Part shown: positions 1-12,806 of the stretch, one piece after another | How the letters are laid out: every line of letters begins with the position of its first letter | How positions within the stretch are numbered: position 1 is the stretch's first letter | Assembly: GCA_004794655.1 (NCBI GenBank) | Contig: SMMW01000575.1 | Span: 8,520,001 to 8,584,000 of the forward strand | Source of the DNA: Marisa cornuarietis | Taxonomy: Eukaryota; Mollusca; Gastropoda; Architaenioglossa; Ampullariidae | Reading direction: 5' to 3' | DNA: 64,000 nt | Position numbers and translations under genes: made by a program | The notes under the pieces: generated by a model | Told to the model about the DNA's origin: nothing | Databases searched by the model: none | Seen by the model: the letters and a program-made list of their open reading frames with translations, nothing else

Positions 1-2590
1 GACGGCTTGAATTCAATGTTCAAACAGAGCTAGGCAGGATCTATACACTTGTTTCGAAGCATCTTTTGCCCCTGTCTTTTGTCTCTCCGTCCCTCTATAT
101 CTGTCTGTCTGTTTCTCTATTTCTTTGAAGGTGAGCACCACAGACAAAACACGAGGGCAGGACGACCCTCCATTGCTCTGTTAAGCATCTGGCGTAACGC
201 TAAAATTTCAGGCACTTGGCGACCGGTTAAAAACAGTCGTAGCGGAAATCAGATTTGAAAGGTTGACCGGAGATCGGAGTAACAAGAAAGACGGGCAAGG
301 TCGGGTTTGCGAAAGTCAGGCGCAAGGGAGGCTATTCCACGATCTTTCTGCCAGCCAGCAGAGTTGCCTGCGCGAGCGTGCACTGCCAGAAGAGGTCACT
401 TGCCACACACACACACACAAAAGATAAGCGATTAAAAGAAGCGTGCGGATGGTGAGAGAGAGAAACGAGTCAGGAGTGACAGAAATCAGAGATGAGAGGA
501 GAGAAGAAACTGTAAAAGAGAAAGAGGGAAGTGGGAAAGAAAAAAATTAAAAACTGTGATAGCAAGAAGGGGAAGAGAAAAAGAAAAATGGAGAAGTAAG
601 AGGGAAAGAGATATGGTCAACTTTCTTTCGTACTGAGAGGCACTGTGGTGGAAATAGCCATTGGTGGAAACCTCGCAAAATCTATTAACCCTGACCCTGA
701 CCCTAACTTTTTTTTTTTACACCAATGCTCACGGCCGTATACAGAATATTGAATACAAGTCCATGATCAACTTGTCGTTCACAACGTTTTCTCCACCCGG
801 CGAGGCAAGCGCCACACGGTTAATTTTACATGAAATGGACAAGTGCGCGTGCAAGTGTAGATGTGTGAGGACAAAATTTACTCAGCCCCCTCCCCCCACC
901 CTAATCCCGTAGGCGTAACGGCTTGGGTTCAAATCTCTCACAGTTCTTGATATTACTAGCTTCATCAGTGGAAGTCGAGATGTAGTCAGCTAGCAGACGC
1001 CTTGCGCGGGGCCACTTCCGCTTCATGTGTGAGGTCACTTCCGGTTCGACACCTTGCGCCTGGTTCTATAAAGTAAATTGTAAGTCAGGGTCCATGTCAT
1101 CGTCCTGTTGTTCTTATCATCTCTCAGAGTCTGATAGAAAATTATGCGTCTTCTTTCCAACTTTGGCGCGAAGCGACAAGTATGCCCGTTTTTTGAGTGC
1201 TCAAGCCAATCCACCGTTCGACATTCAATACTATTTTACTTCAACATAAACTGCTTTCCGTAAAACTTTCTGACATAAGAAATATGCCTTCATGCGTACA
1301 TAGTATAATCAACAACGATTTTGATGGTGACGATGTTGGCGACAGGCTTAGTAAGCTATTTTGTGCAGAGAAATCTACCAGACCAACCACAATTTTGTCC
1401 CTCAGTTCGAGTGAGTCGTCCTGCATACAGCCTGGCAACAACAGAAAATGCACACTGCACTGCTCACTCATCGCGGAAACCGGAACTTTTGATATAAAAA
1501 GAAAGGGCGAGTCAACCGTTCAGCCAGTTTGTCAGAACTGCTGACTGACCTGCAGCCAAAATAAAACGTTTTCAGACGCCTGCGACGAATATTTACATCA
1601 TCCTTTGTTGACTAACAAAGCAGGCAAGGTGATTTATTTATGTATTTGTCATTAAAAAGCTGAAGCTGTTTCTAATTTAAATTTCGGATAGAATTTAATG
1701 TTTAAATTTAAACGCAGGACGTCTCATCCTCTTGATCCTTCACACACTCATGCTCGAATAACTCGACCTGCCAACACGAGCACGTACGCGTAATATTTAT
1801 ATTATTCTTAGTACCATCACTACCATACGACCACAATACCACCGCCACAATACCACCGCCATCATTATCTAAGCCGCATCATACACGCAACACATTCTTG
1901 TTAATAACTGGTCTGGAACTGTTTCTCGTAAGTCGTGTTCCGCCGCTGGGGTCAAGTGTAAAGAAGGCCACGCGCTTCCCGTTGGATGGTAATCGTCGTC
2001 TCCCATGACGTTCATCTCTGACTAAACCTTCTGATCGCCGGCGACACTGGCCGCTAATTGAGACCTTGGTGTTGTCAGCTGGACCTTGATGTCTTCTCTA
2101 TTCTCGCCTCCAGGACATGGCAAGCGGTAGTCTGATACGTCCCAGCCAGCAAGCCAGGGGGTCCCAGCGAGAGGATCAAACACGAAAGTGCAATAATCTC
2201 GTCAGTATTTCAGCCGATGTAACAGCGACAGAATTTGATTTCCTGGGCGCTCGCTGAAGTGATAACAGAAAACGGTGAGAGCGAAAGTTTGTATGAACGA
2301 AGGCACGGTCCTGCCGACGTTTGAAAGAAAAACATAAAGGTAGATCGGACCTCTGTGGTTGTAGTTATGAAAAAGGAGGTACGTTCGTACCAAGGATTTT
2401 GCTTTACTTCTTCTCAATACCTACAGGTCTGGCAAGCCTTTTCTAACCATAGCCGTACACAAATCAGAAAGCCTCCTAGATTTCCATTTACAGAGCCCTG
2501 CGACGCTTTCGGTCTAAACCCTGGGGTAACATTACCTCTGCCACATGACTACAGTCACAGGAGGCAAAATGAGTAGCCAAAGTGCAAATA
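1..2590. other. Non-coding stretch, no gene recognised
   Basis: No recognisable gene. Positions about 430-612 form a strongly purine-rich (A/G) tract on the plus strand. The longest open frame is 1197-1544 (+), 115 codons with several cysteines. Its codon use is like background and I recognise no domain, so I treat it as chance. A short TA repeat lies near 2600-2618. Confidence 0.6.
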
Positions 2591-2934
2591 TCTGTTGATA
2601 ATATATATATATATATATGCATAAAACTTACGCTTCTGCTTCTTCACATATAAGGTTTGTCAAAATTATTTTCATACTAATACAAACTATAGTATCATAT
2701 ATTCCCCACGAAATGTGTGTCTAGGCTTTAAATGGTACTGTTGCTCACTAATTATTGTGTTGAACACGATGCCAAACAGGTTGAGGCCGTCCTGTAAATC
2801 ATCTTGCGCATATAATATATATTTTGTAGATAAATGGTTTCTACTATTTAAGTGTTGCCATAATTTTCACTAACCCTGTTTATGATAAAGCATATGTGTA
2901 AGTTATTGGAGAAGGATTAATAAGGGTCAGAGCG

Positions 2935-3035
2935 TTAAGGGGAGGATAGCAGCTAACCCAGGAAGCAGCTAAAACTACATCACGACAAAGCAGTAGACCC
3001 TGTAAACAGATGTCACACGCAGAGAAAGCTTGCAT
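2935..3035 (-). repeat. SINE tail fragment (5'-truncated)
   Basis: Read on the minus strand, this segment resembles the body of the better-preserved SINE at 30955-31150. Both carry a run like CTTTCTCTRCGTGTG, then a CACCTGTTT-like block, then a GCTGCTTTG-YCGTGAT-TAG block in the same order and spacing. No tRNA-like head is visible here, so it is read as a truncated copy. The assignment rests only on similarity within this window. Confidence 0.5.
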
Positions 3036-4726
3036 AATTGCTGACAAGCAACTGATCGTTGTACAACCATACCGTAGTTTAAGGAAACTCATCATTCAAA
3101 ACAGTGCTGGTATTGTTCAAAGTCTTGTCGTCCTGAAGGGTATTAATCCATGACTCACGTCAGCCATCCAAGCATTCACCAGTAACATCTCACCCAAACG
3201 AAAATGTTTGCAAACAGTCGTCACCCGTAGGAAAGCATGAGTCTCTTGAGTTAATGAGAGCATTTTCTGGGAAAGTGCGAAGGATATTATAAAAAAAGTC
3301 AACACCCCAAAAAATATCTTTTCCAAACGAATCTTTTGAAAACAAAATAGAACGCGTAGACATGTGGAATTCAGCTTGTGTCCCTCAAGTTAGAGAAGTT
3401 TGCATAAGTTCGTGGTGGATATTCAAAATAATAATACAAAAATTACCCTAGAACTATTTCGGCGTCAGACTACTTCTTTTCTGCTGAGTACGTCCGGAGA
3501 GCATCGATCAAGCCTCGACAACAAGCCGAGTCATCGCAGGCTCTCTCCTCCCGCCGAGAGGACGGGCATCAACTCCCCGCCGCAGCAACTTCTGGCTTGA
3601 CCTGCCAGCGCGGAGGTGCTGCGCGGCGTTATTGGCCATCTTCCCATGGTCCCCCACGCGCCTGGCACGGTGCCAGAGGCTCGATGCCATCGCCACAAAG
3701 GGCACGTGCATATCCTTATCAAACGGAGCGATCCGGATGGCAGGAAAATTGTCTTCTCTGTCCATTGCCCCTTCTCTGCGTGGCTTGTCCCCAAATCTCT
3801 TCTTTCTGCTCTGTTACTCCCTCCCCTCCCCGTTTCCAGAATAAGGACATGAGAACTTTATTTTTAAAGGGATGGGTGGGGTTGACGGAGAATGAAAAGG
3901 TGGGCGGGAAGAGGGGTAAGGAGCAGCGCGGGACTTCTCTGGATTACAGCGCTATCCATGTGCTGCATAGAAACGCAATTAGGCCGAAAAAGGAAAGTTT
4001 TGAGGCAGGAAGATGGGAGGGGGTTATTGGCGAAAGTTCGAAGGGAAGTTGGCCAAATCGATGAACAAGATACACTATTTCTTCCCGCCCACCCCCATTG
4101 CCATGTCACTCTACCCGCGGCTTTAAACTGTGATAGAGCCATGCCTCAAGAACACCACGGTCCAGTGACTGGGTGCTGGAATGTTGAGCAGACCTCAGAT
4201 AGGAAGTTAAACGGGTTTATGACACGACAAGCTCACGTGTGAAGTTTGGGGCCAGAATTCATGTCGAAGCTGAAATCAACGTACCGATAGCAGAAGCCAA
4301 CAAAGCTCGATACGACCTTCTTCATCGCGTCTGCCCGCCATGGACGTGTAGCAGCTTGGCCCCACAGACCTTGCTGCATCTAATGGGCGCACACAATTCT
4401 GTACGCAGGACAGATACTATCAGCTTGACCAATCAGTTTAGCACATTTGATGTACACACATGAGCTGTTCTTTATATACGGGTATCTAGATGTGACATTC
4501 GAGTAGAGCTGTCTCTGAAGCAGCGATGAGGGGTTTATTGGACTAAAAGAAGGTCTCAAAGTGTTTGGATTTAAATTCGTGGTTTTCGTTGTTCTCAGAA
4601 AATCAAATCGGGTAAAAGTTCATAAATATGAAAGAACAACGTTTTCAATCCCCTACACAGCAAACAATTAACAGTTTTAGACTCAAGTCTTGATAAAGTG
4701 TTCATTTAATCGAACATTTGCTGTGA

Positions 4727-4730
<4 letters not shown>
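3036..4730. other. Non-coding stretch with a GC-rich patch
   Basis: About 3530-3770 is clearly richer in G+C than its surroundings and open in several frames. The best is 3508-3765 (-), 85 codons, with G/C-rich third positions but no domain I recognise and no clear splice context. The rest is ordinary non-coding DNA. Confidence 0.5.

Positions 4731-4816
<86 letters not shown>
4731..4816. repeat. Microsatellite (TG)n followed by (GA)n
   Basis: About 36 uninterrupted TG units (4731-4802) run straight into about 7 GA units. Long alternating purine-pyrimidine TG tracts can adopt Z-DNA. Short open frames here encode only Cys-Val or His-Thr runs and are not genes. Confidence 0.98.
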
Positions 4817-4817
<1 letters not shown>

Positions 4818-5176
4818 CAGAAGAACAGACTAGAGATATTGTGTGTCCAGTTAAGAAGTCCCTGTATGGACATAGGCGAACTGATGGTAGCAAATATAAA
4901 CATCAAACCTCTAATGTGCTTTAGAGGGAGAGCCTATGTTATTATGCGTCTTCGACAAAAATGTTAAATACTTCCTGAAGAAAATATTCCTGATCTTTAT
5001 TCGCATAGAAAAGTACAAGAAAGATAAAGAATCATGCGTGTTTAAAAAAAAGTTGTCCGCGGGTGAAAGTGAGATGACAAGTTGTGTGAAAACCTTGACA
5101 GGGAGAGAGGCTTTCCCACCCCAACTCGTAAACTCATAAACAAGCTCGATCTCACACGCACACACCAAACTTTCAC

Positions 5177-5178
<2 letters not shown>

Positions 5179-5270
<92 letters not shown>
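5179..5270. repeat. Microsatellite (AC)n
   Basis: About 45 uninterrupted AC units, one of the longest dinucleotide arrays in the window. The 122-codon minus-strand open frame crossing it is a translated repeat. Confidence 0.98.
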
Positions 5271-5271
<1 letters not shown>

Positions 5272-5879
5272 GCATCCATCTATACTACTCATTTATTATG
5301 GGCGTGTGCACTAAAGTGTATGAAGTGGTGTAATGTACATACATGAAGCAGCAAGCCGACAAGACGGCTCATTATTTACGCGTAGTCTCCGATCCGCAAG
5401 GACAGGAGCACGAAACGCTTGGTTTGTGTTGAGCATTACTGGCCGCTCGATCGCCATTGTCCATCGCCGAGTTTCGTGAATACAGAAAATAAACGGCACT
5501 CGCCAGGTAGGTGTCAGAAGTGTTTATGTTTACCTCAACATTCGTCTTCATTTCAGCAACAAAGATGTAAAAAGGCCCTCCCAAGTTTCAGTGTCAAGTT
5601 TTTAATCTCTTGTTTCTCGCTCACCCTGATGCCTAAAGGGCAGGTGTTACGACTGTTGAACTTGGCTGGTACATTTGGTTACGTGTGAAAGTGCTAGCAC
5701 CTGTACCCCTGCGGGTAGCTATAGTTCGATGCATATGGATAGGTAATGAGGTATCCATGACACACGATAACACATTTTTGGAATTGCTCAGAACAACTTT
5801 ACTTAAAAATCTTGCTCTCTCATTCTCATTTCTTCGTATTTATCCATCTCACTTTCTTTCACCTCCCAGGTATTGCTGT
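5271..5879. other. Non-coding stretch, nothing recognised
   Basis: Open frames are short and show no domain. The pyrimidine-rich stretch from about 5815 onward may already belong to the 3' untranslated part of the LINE copy that ends at 6069. Confidence 0.5.
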
Positions 5880-6069
5880 TCTTGTTACCTAGTTCCTCTT
5901 TGCCTTTTCTATATTTGTCTTTTAATAGTCATAAATAGTGTTGTTTATCCTTCCGTCATTCTTCTGTTGTCCATTTCTAGTTCTTGTCTCAAGCGCTAAG
6001 AGTACGCTTCTTACGAGCGTGAGTATGCGCCATATAAATCACGTATTATTATTATTATTGTTATTATTA
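5880..6069 (+). mobile_element. 5'-truncated LINE copy, 3' tail only (CR1/L2-like)
   Basis: The end matches the 3' end of the LINE at 62085-63635. Both have an AAGCGCTAAGAG block, a short hairpin-like segment, a TATGCGC block, then a TTA/ATT trinucleotide tail (here 6044-6069). Weaker similarity extends upstream into the pyrimidine-rich 3' untranslated region. No coding part remains. The trinucleotide tail is typical of CR1/L2-type non-LTR retrotransposons, which usually insert as 5'-truncated copies. Confidence 0.7.
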
Positions 6070-6865
6070 AACACTCCAGAAAATACGATGACTGGAATAT
6101 GTACCGGAGCATATCCTGTGACTATTGTTCATTATGTTACAAGTAACCGATATCTTCTTGCATCTGACATCTTCGCCCACTTGTCTTAATGCTCATAATA
6201 CTTTCCGTACATAAAGGCACCGGCCAGACTAGCCAGCAGCTCTTGAGGACTTCACCAAGAAGTACCGTGTGGTCATCTCTAGACTTGGGCTCTGCGCAGG
6301 TCACGACCCTGTCCAGACAATGGTGCAGCTCGTCTAGTCGCGTTCATCTCTGTAATGGCGCCTGTCGCTCCTTCCCATTAAGTAGTTATCATTTACTTAA
6401 GCCTTTCTCCTCTCTGTCCATCTTTCGCTTTAGCAGTCTCTGCGTAGCCTTTTTCCACGCCCCGTTTTCACTGCCAGTAACTGAGAGCGGCGGAAGCGAG
6501 TTTCGTTAGGGAGGAAAATGATGATAGAGATTCTCAGTGTGGGACGGATTCGTTGGGTGTCACGAGAAGAGTCGTAGGTGGCGGTGGGGGTACGGGGGTA
6601 CGGAAAGGGAGGATAACCTACAGCGGCGTCCAAAATCTAAAGGATGCAAATTACCCGGTTCGATATCTTTGTGACATAGCGTACTTCCCACAGATGATTC
6701 AGCATTGGAATAGATATCTGACTTTGGTGAGGGTTGGGAAAGTAAAGCAGCGAGGGAGAGAAGACAGGCACCCATCTCGGAAAAAAGCCGGCCTTGAGAT
6801 AAGTGAAGGCTCGAACCTTACGGCTATAAGGTCACGTGATTAGCTTTACCGTCTTCATAAGAAGT
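6070..6865. other. Non-coding stretch, nothing recognised
   Basis: No domain, structural RNA or repeat family recognised. Open frames are at or below about 105 codons on both strands and overlap one another, as expected by chance. Confidence 0.55.
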
Positions 6866-6930
6866 CAGTACTTTGTCCCAGGGGACTCGAACAGCAAACG
6901 CAGGTAGCTGAATCTTCGGCTGTACTGCAG
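6866..6930 (-). repeat. Possible tRNA-like SINE head fragment
   Basis: On the minus strand a GTTCGAGTCCCCTGGGACA segment resembles a polymerase III B box followed by the CTCGGGACA-like block seen in the other SINEs of the window. The A box is not clear, so this is a weak, partial call. Confidence 0.3.
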
Positions 6931-7036
6931 TGAATACACGAACACGTGGAATACACGATAGGAGAATCTCCTTTATCTGAGTTCTTGCGCGTGGATGTGC
7001 ATGTCGGTCTGTGCGTGTATGTGAGTGTGGATGTGG

Positions 7037-7127
<91 letters not shown>
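7037..7127. repeat. Microsatellite (GACA)n
   Basis: About 23 uninterrupted GACA units. The complementary CTGT repeat also occurs at 18847 and 48749. The SVCL-rich open frames here are translated repeat. Confidence 0.98.
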
Positions 7128-10042
7128 GCTGAGCATGCAGTTAATGTCTCTGTCTTTTCGATCTACCCACGCCCTCTCTAGCAGCGGTGAGTGCATGCAG
7201 TCGGTGATTGTGTAATCCGCTCTGACCGTTGTATGTGATGGCGATTGTCTTGAGGTCTAATTTGATGACGGTAACAGGCCAGAGCACTTGCTTTGTTACT
7301 TACAGTGGGGCGGCGGTCGATAATGCTTTCAGTCGTATTGACGCACCTTTTAAACTGCGCTAATGACCATGCGGAGGAAAATGGTGACTGAAGCCATGGC
7401 AACGGAAAGATCACGTCATCTGGATTCAGTCACGTGTTGTCAGTATTAACAAGGAAATACAGAATTTAACAGCTAGACCATTCTTCAAATACATCACTAA
7501 TACGCAGGATCCGGTGGCAGGAAAACACAATAAATAAATAACACCACGCTCAGGCAGCTCCGCAGGAAAATGGCTGAGGTCGAGGATAAGGGGACGATCT
7601 CTTTGGTACCAAAGGGCAGAGGTTCGGGATCGGAAGCCAACCGCTCGGTCCGCGAGGAAAATGCCATTTTATGACCGGCTACCGACATGACGTAATTTGT
7701 TTGTGTGAGCTGATTGGTGCCTTGGGCCATGGCCTTCCCGCGCTCTTCTTGGCCATAATTCCCGATTAGCAGAAACGGGTCTTTGGTTCTTTACTGCTTT
7801 ACGTGCATAATCTTTAATTCTCTGTCTCGCTGTCTTGTCAGCTGTGCGACGTGCGCAACACTGTGTAAAACCGTTTGCTGCCTTCAGATCGTGTGTGGCA
7901 GGTGCTTAGAGCGAACTCTTTTGAGACGGGTGGCCGGAGGGGGGCAGAATTTGTCCCTAGGGGATAGCGGGGTTCTTAACGCCAAGCAATCAGCTAAACG
8001 ACACATCAAATATTAAGAACGTTACTTCACTGCTTTGTGGTGACCAAGCGCCTTTCCGACAAGCCATGCACCTGGGCCCAGACAGCACATTCCTCTATTT
8101 CTTTCCACCGGCATACATCCTTCCTGGCTGGCACCCCAAAGTCTCGAGAAATGCTGTTTAAAATAAATGTAAATACTGTATTTAGAGAAATATATCTCGT
8201 AAAACTTGTTCCTCTTCGTAGCCGTCATCTGCCAATTTTTTTTCTTCAAGTCTTTCACACAGGAAGAGTTAACGATGCATAAACGGTCTTTATTGCTAGT
8301 AACGGTCACATTTAGTTTGCTTGTAAGGCTAGTGGCTTGGTCATGGCCTGCACATGGTCTCATCGCGGAAATAATCTCCTCTTACCCCTTTAAAAGTTGG
8401 GGAAATGTTCGTAAAATTGTGGAACTGATCGTGGGGATCCATTTTGTTTTCCATTTTCGGTTTCATTATATTACTGACAGGAAACAATTTGAAATAAAAT
8501 AAAACTTGGTGTTTGTTATAATATTTATCTAGACTGCTTCCAGCTGAATTTCACGAAGCAGTTTCAGTTTCGCTGACACCCTGTCTTACACTAGTGTGTT
8601 ATCATGAAACTTTACTCCAAGGGGCAGTGCTCTGCTTTTTTTAGATTTTGTTTAAAAATGTTTTACTCTTCATATCTGCAGATCTCACGAGAATAAAACG
8701 AATTTCAGATAATCTGGACAGTCAGCTGGCCCAGAGAAGACTAGAAAAGAAAGTGAGAAGATAAGAACCATCTGCTCTTCTGCTGTGAATTTGCCAAGCA
8801 AGTTTTCCCGAAACATGTTTTGGTCAGGTTCTGAAGGTCTCCAGACACAGCTTTCTCGATTTATTTTACCTTGTTTTGAAACTCCCAAAACATGATTTCC
8901 TTTCCTTTTTCGATTGGGTTTTGAATAGTAAAATTGATATAAGAGAAAATCTTGAAATCTGTATATTTTCTCTTTTTGCACAAATACTTTGCAATTTGAC
9001 GAGAGAATAGACTTTCTTGGATAATTTGAATACCAAACAGCAGCAATTTCAGTGACAAAATTTTCATGGTGAGAATAAAGTTTAATAACTTCCTTTGAAA
9101 TCGAGATTGACGTTAATTCTGCTCTCCGAAAATAGTGTAAAAAGTGTGAAAAGCCAGTCAGGAACCGTTGTTGTCACCCTGTTCTGTTTTGCAGTGTGAA
9201 GTATAAGCTGTATGCTCTTCAGACGGAACGTCCTCTCAATATTGGCTCGTGATTCCTTCTTCATACTTGAGCGTGATAAAATGCTTTATGTATTCTTTGG
9301 ATTTCGAGGCCATCAAAGGAACGCTAATAAAAATTACAGTTGATCTACTTTTTTTTACTGGGCAATTGCAGTTCCTATTTCCATATGGGAGAAGAGTTAA
9401 TTACTTTCTAGCTCGGCTTCATTTTCAAGAGATTTCTAACAAGGCAAAGTCCGGATACAGTGCAGGTGCCAATGTGTGACAAGGATCAGCGGCTTTAATA
9501 CTGTCATGAACATCATGGTGCGTGCAATGAAACTGATAAGACGGAAAAGTGATTATTGTACTGTTTTCATCTTTTGAAATTGTTTGAAATGTCTGAAATG
9601 TTTGTATTTATCATTTATTTGTATATTTATCATCGACGTGAAGGACAAGAATAAAAAAGCAAACATCAATCAAAAACAGCAAACATAAAACACAAATATC
9701 AAACAACAGGAACAAACGTCAAACAAAAAGGGTCAAATGTCAAACAAAAGGAACAAACATAAAAAAAAGAAAAAAAACCAAGACAAAATCAAAAATAAAC
9801 AAACCTGGGTTTATTTATTGCTTATTGTTAGGAAAATGGGATTGTAGAGTAAAGATCCCGTGGTTTACAGAAGGTGTAAACCTTATCACTAGGAAACTCA
9901 TACTGAGGAAACGAAACCTAAACCAATGTTCCTCGAAAGTACAACCACATTGGAGAGACTGTTCCTAAATTGACATAAGAAAAATGCACGTGGTCAGGGT
10001 ATCTGTAGACTGTCCACTTGCTCGCTTGCTTCTTGAGCAGTC
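7128..10042. other. Non-coding stretch with an A-rich asymmetric tract
   Basis: No gene recognised. About 9650-9800 is strongly A-rich on the plus strand, with loosely repeated CAAAC-containing units of about 20 bp. The open frame at 8206-8502 (+) has a hydrophobic middle but no family resemblance and is likely chance. Confidence 0.5.
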
Positions 10043-10180
10043 CAGTGGTGCGACGGCTTAGCGCTTGTCAACAATACAATAATTAGTGTTCTGGGTTCAC
10101 ATTTCGTCTTGGGCACTCCATTATTTTTCTTCACGTAGCACCTGTTTAATGGACCGGCTGGCTTGGTATAAAAAATTTGT
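10043..10180 (+). repeat. tRNA-derived SINE
   Basis: An A-box-like segment (about 10047-10070) is followed by a B-box-like GGGTTCACATT at about 10093. Next comes TCGTCTTGGGCAC, the block shared with the SINEs at 51442, 12700 and 30955, and then a CACGTAGCACCTGTTT body. A polymerase III promoter head with a shared body is the hallmark of a tRNA-derived SINE. No encoded protein is expected. Confidence 0.65.
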
Positions 10181-10239
10181 TATCCCCTCTCTTCCTCTCT
10201 TATTGGCGAGGGTTCGGGATGATATAAGACAAGATTCCG

Positions 10240-10390
10240 GGCGGTTCTGTAGTGCCAAAAAAAGTACAGCGCTTGTAACCAAGGCATTGAGGAACGTGGG
10301 TTCAAATATCGCCTCTGGCGCACATTATTTTTCTTTCTGGACGTGTCACGTGACCAGGTCACCGAGCCTCCATTGCTGAAATTATGTAAA
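10240..10390 (+). repeat. tRNA-derived SINE, second adjacent copy
   Basis: A box-like AGCGCTTGTAACC and B-box-like GTGGGTTCAAATATCG, then GCCTCTGGCGCAC and CATTATTTTTCTT. The last block is shared with the copy about 190 bp upstream. The two lie in the same orientation, by separate insertion or local duplication. Confidence 0.6.
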
Positions 10391-11418
10391 ACCAGCACCA
10401 GCCATCAAAGCAGCCAAAAACAATAAGCACTTCTATAATTCAGACGCTGTCGGGCGTCATAAGCTCTAAAGCCGACGGTCTGTAGTTTGATGTGATGGCC
10501 TGCGTTACATTAAGAGCCGAACGATCAGGAAATACAGAAAACCCGCAGAATTCACTGCAACGACATTAAAGCAATGACCCAACAATGCCCTCATGCGCGT
10601 GCGTATACGTTTTCAACGATTGCAGGTGCGGTCGGCATTTGGGCCTACATCAGCATCTAAATGACGTTATAGAAGCCGACTCTGAACTGATGGATGACGA
10701 TAATAAATGTTTGGCTTACAGTAAAATATAAAGATGGAGCAATGGTTTGATGAAAACGACTGGACGCTGGTATTTCCTTTGGGCAAAGGGACTCTCCCCG
10801 GCTTAATAGACAAACAGGTACTTAAGTTCATTTTCAGATGCTTTTAGATACTTAGAGATACGGTGAACATCAGCTTGTATCGCTTTTAACTGTCCTGAAA
10901 AGCAAAAATATCTTATTCCTCTTCCGACTTTTCTTCATGCGTTTTACACAGCGATAGTCATAGGAATGGTAGGTGAAGATGATACAATAAAGAATGTCGC
11001 TTATGAAATATAACGTGTAACATATAGAATGCTGTTGCATTTTATTTTCCCGCAACAGGCGAGTTACCGGTTTTAACAGAAAAGTGCAAGGCATAATATG
11101 GGGAGAGAAAGAAGCAAGGGGTGTGAGATGGTGGAAAGAGAAATCGCCCTTGAAAAAGCCGTATCCCGTCTTATTAACCAGAAAGTGAAGCTGTCCGTTA
11201 GTTGTAAACCCATCACAGACCTTTACTGTTCGGTCGGTTAAGACGACCTAATCGTGTGAGGTTCAAAGTAGTTTTCTGCTACTGATAGAAGATATGAATC
11301 CTTCAATCGTTCGTACGTTATTTTCGATTAGTGATATTATGTATATAGATGTTGGTCTAGTAGGAAAGCCCTCGTTGAATGGTGTAGGTATAGAAGAAAC
11401 AGCGTCTTGCTAGACTCT

Positions 11419-11421
<3 letters not shown>
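10391..11421. other. Non-coding stretch, nothing firm
   Basis: No gene recognised. A GGTTAAGACGACC segment near 11230 and a GAGGTTCAAA segment near 11260 loosely resemble A and B boxes, but they are too weak to call. Confidence 0.5.

Positions 11422-11480
<59 letters not shown>
11422..11480. repeat. Microsatellite (AC)n
   Basis: About 29 uninterrupted AC units. Confidence 0.98.
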
Positions 11481-12699
11481 ATTCTCTCTCTCGCTCTGGC
11501 AGTTCTATTACAGCCGCTTTCGTCCTATTTCTTTTTGCCGTTCTAGAAGATGTCTCGGAACAATGCACGGAACAATTTGTCCATCTGATCTGCTCAGGAT
11601 GTTTGATTGAAAAAACTCATTGATAGAGCAGTTATGAAAACTGTTACATAGTGATCAAGCCCTAATCATTAACATAACCGTTGCTAGGCATCTGATCTAT
11701 ACAAATTTCCTTTGATGCATTGCTGTTTCGTCTGATATGAAGTAAAAGTAACACCAACACACAAGCGTGCACGGAGGTTCATTTTTGTAGCAGTGACACA
11801 GGTCTAAATATTCGAAGACGGAATGTGTGCAATTTAAAATGTTGTGTGAAGTATAGTGACTGTCATCCTAATGCGGGTGACCATGCAGAACGTGCGAAAC
11901 GATCATTCATCTTGTTTACTTGTGTAGCACACACACAAAGGCATGGGCCCCATACACGAAAACACACACGCACACGTAAAAGCCCCTAAAATCACCAATA
12001 TAACGATCGATAACAAGACACACACACACACCACCCCCACCACCCCCACCTCTAGAACTAACCAAACACACCCGCTCCTCTACCACACACACACACATTC
12101 TGTCTCTCTCTCACGCGCTCCACTCAACGCTGAAAATTTATTCATGAGAAAGTTCAGACATGTGGGGCTGTCGGCGAATGATAAATGGTCAGCAAGACTT
12201 TCAGCAAAGGATGGGGTTGTGAGAGAGGGTGGGTGGGAGTACAGCAAAATGAGAGGATGGGACTTTTAATCTCCACTGCAGCTCCTCACAAAATGCCGGG
12301 CACGTGGCAAGCAAATCGTCTAAACGAGTGTGTTTTGACCTCCCGATCATCTATCTGGCCGTGGTAATGAAGAATATTCATAAAGCGCCAAGCCCTCGAC
12401 AAGGCTCGAAGAGAGAGTAGTGGGTAGGGGTAGGTGGAGGGGGGAAAACGGATGAGTAATCGAGCCACTGCGCCTCGGACATAGGGAGATGTGGCAACGC
12501 GTATACAGGACACTTGTTGCTGAGTGTTTATTTGTTCCCGAATGGAGATCTCTGGCTTGCGAAAACTGTTTTGGTGCGCAGATAGATATGCGCATGCGTG
12601 CGTGCGTGCGTGAGTTCGAGTTGGCTGGTTGGTTGTTGTGGTGAGAAAGTGCTTCACCCGAGAGGCGATTTTGCATTATGAAACTATAGTACCCGGAGG
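11481..12699. other. Non-coding stretch with short CA and CACCCC repeats
   Basis: Interrupted CA and CACCCC runs occupy about 11930-12105, and a short GCGT repeat lies at about 12594-12612. Overlapping open frames of about 120 codons on the minus strand (12286-12712) cross into the SINE and are not credible genes. Confidence 0.55.
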
Positions 12700-12806
12700 A
12701 AACGGGTGTCATATACAGAAAGTGTCCCGAGACGAGATCTGAATCAGAACCTTACACTGCAGTGCTGACAGGCGAGTGTTTTAATCACTGCACTACCAGG
12801 CGCCCC
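12700..12806 (-). repeat. tRNA-derived SINE
   Basis: On the minus strand the order is a GCGCCTGG start, an A-box-like TGGTAGTGCAGTGATTAAAA, a B-box-like GGTTCTGATTC, then CAGATCTCGTCTCGGGACAC. The last block is nearly the same as in the SINE at 30955-31150. It is one of the clearest heads of this family in the window. Confidence 0.7.

Noticed and set aside
688..710. Telomere-like CCCTGA/CCCTAA run
   Set aside because: Only about three imperfect units. Too short to call an interstitial telomeric repeat.
4702..5333. Several open frames of 60-122 codons rich in Cys-Val or His-Thr
   Set aside because: They are direct translations of TG and AC microsatellites. Similar frames at 20728-21112, 23889-24325, 49471-49749 and 53521-53830 were rejected for the same reason.
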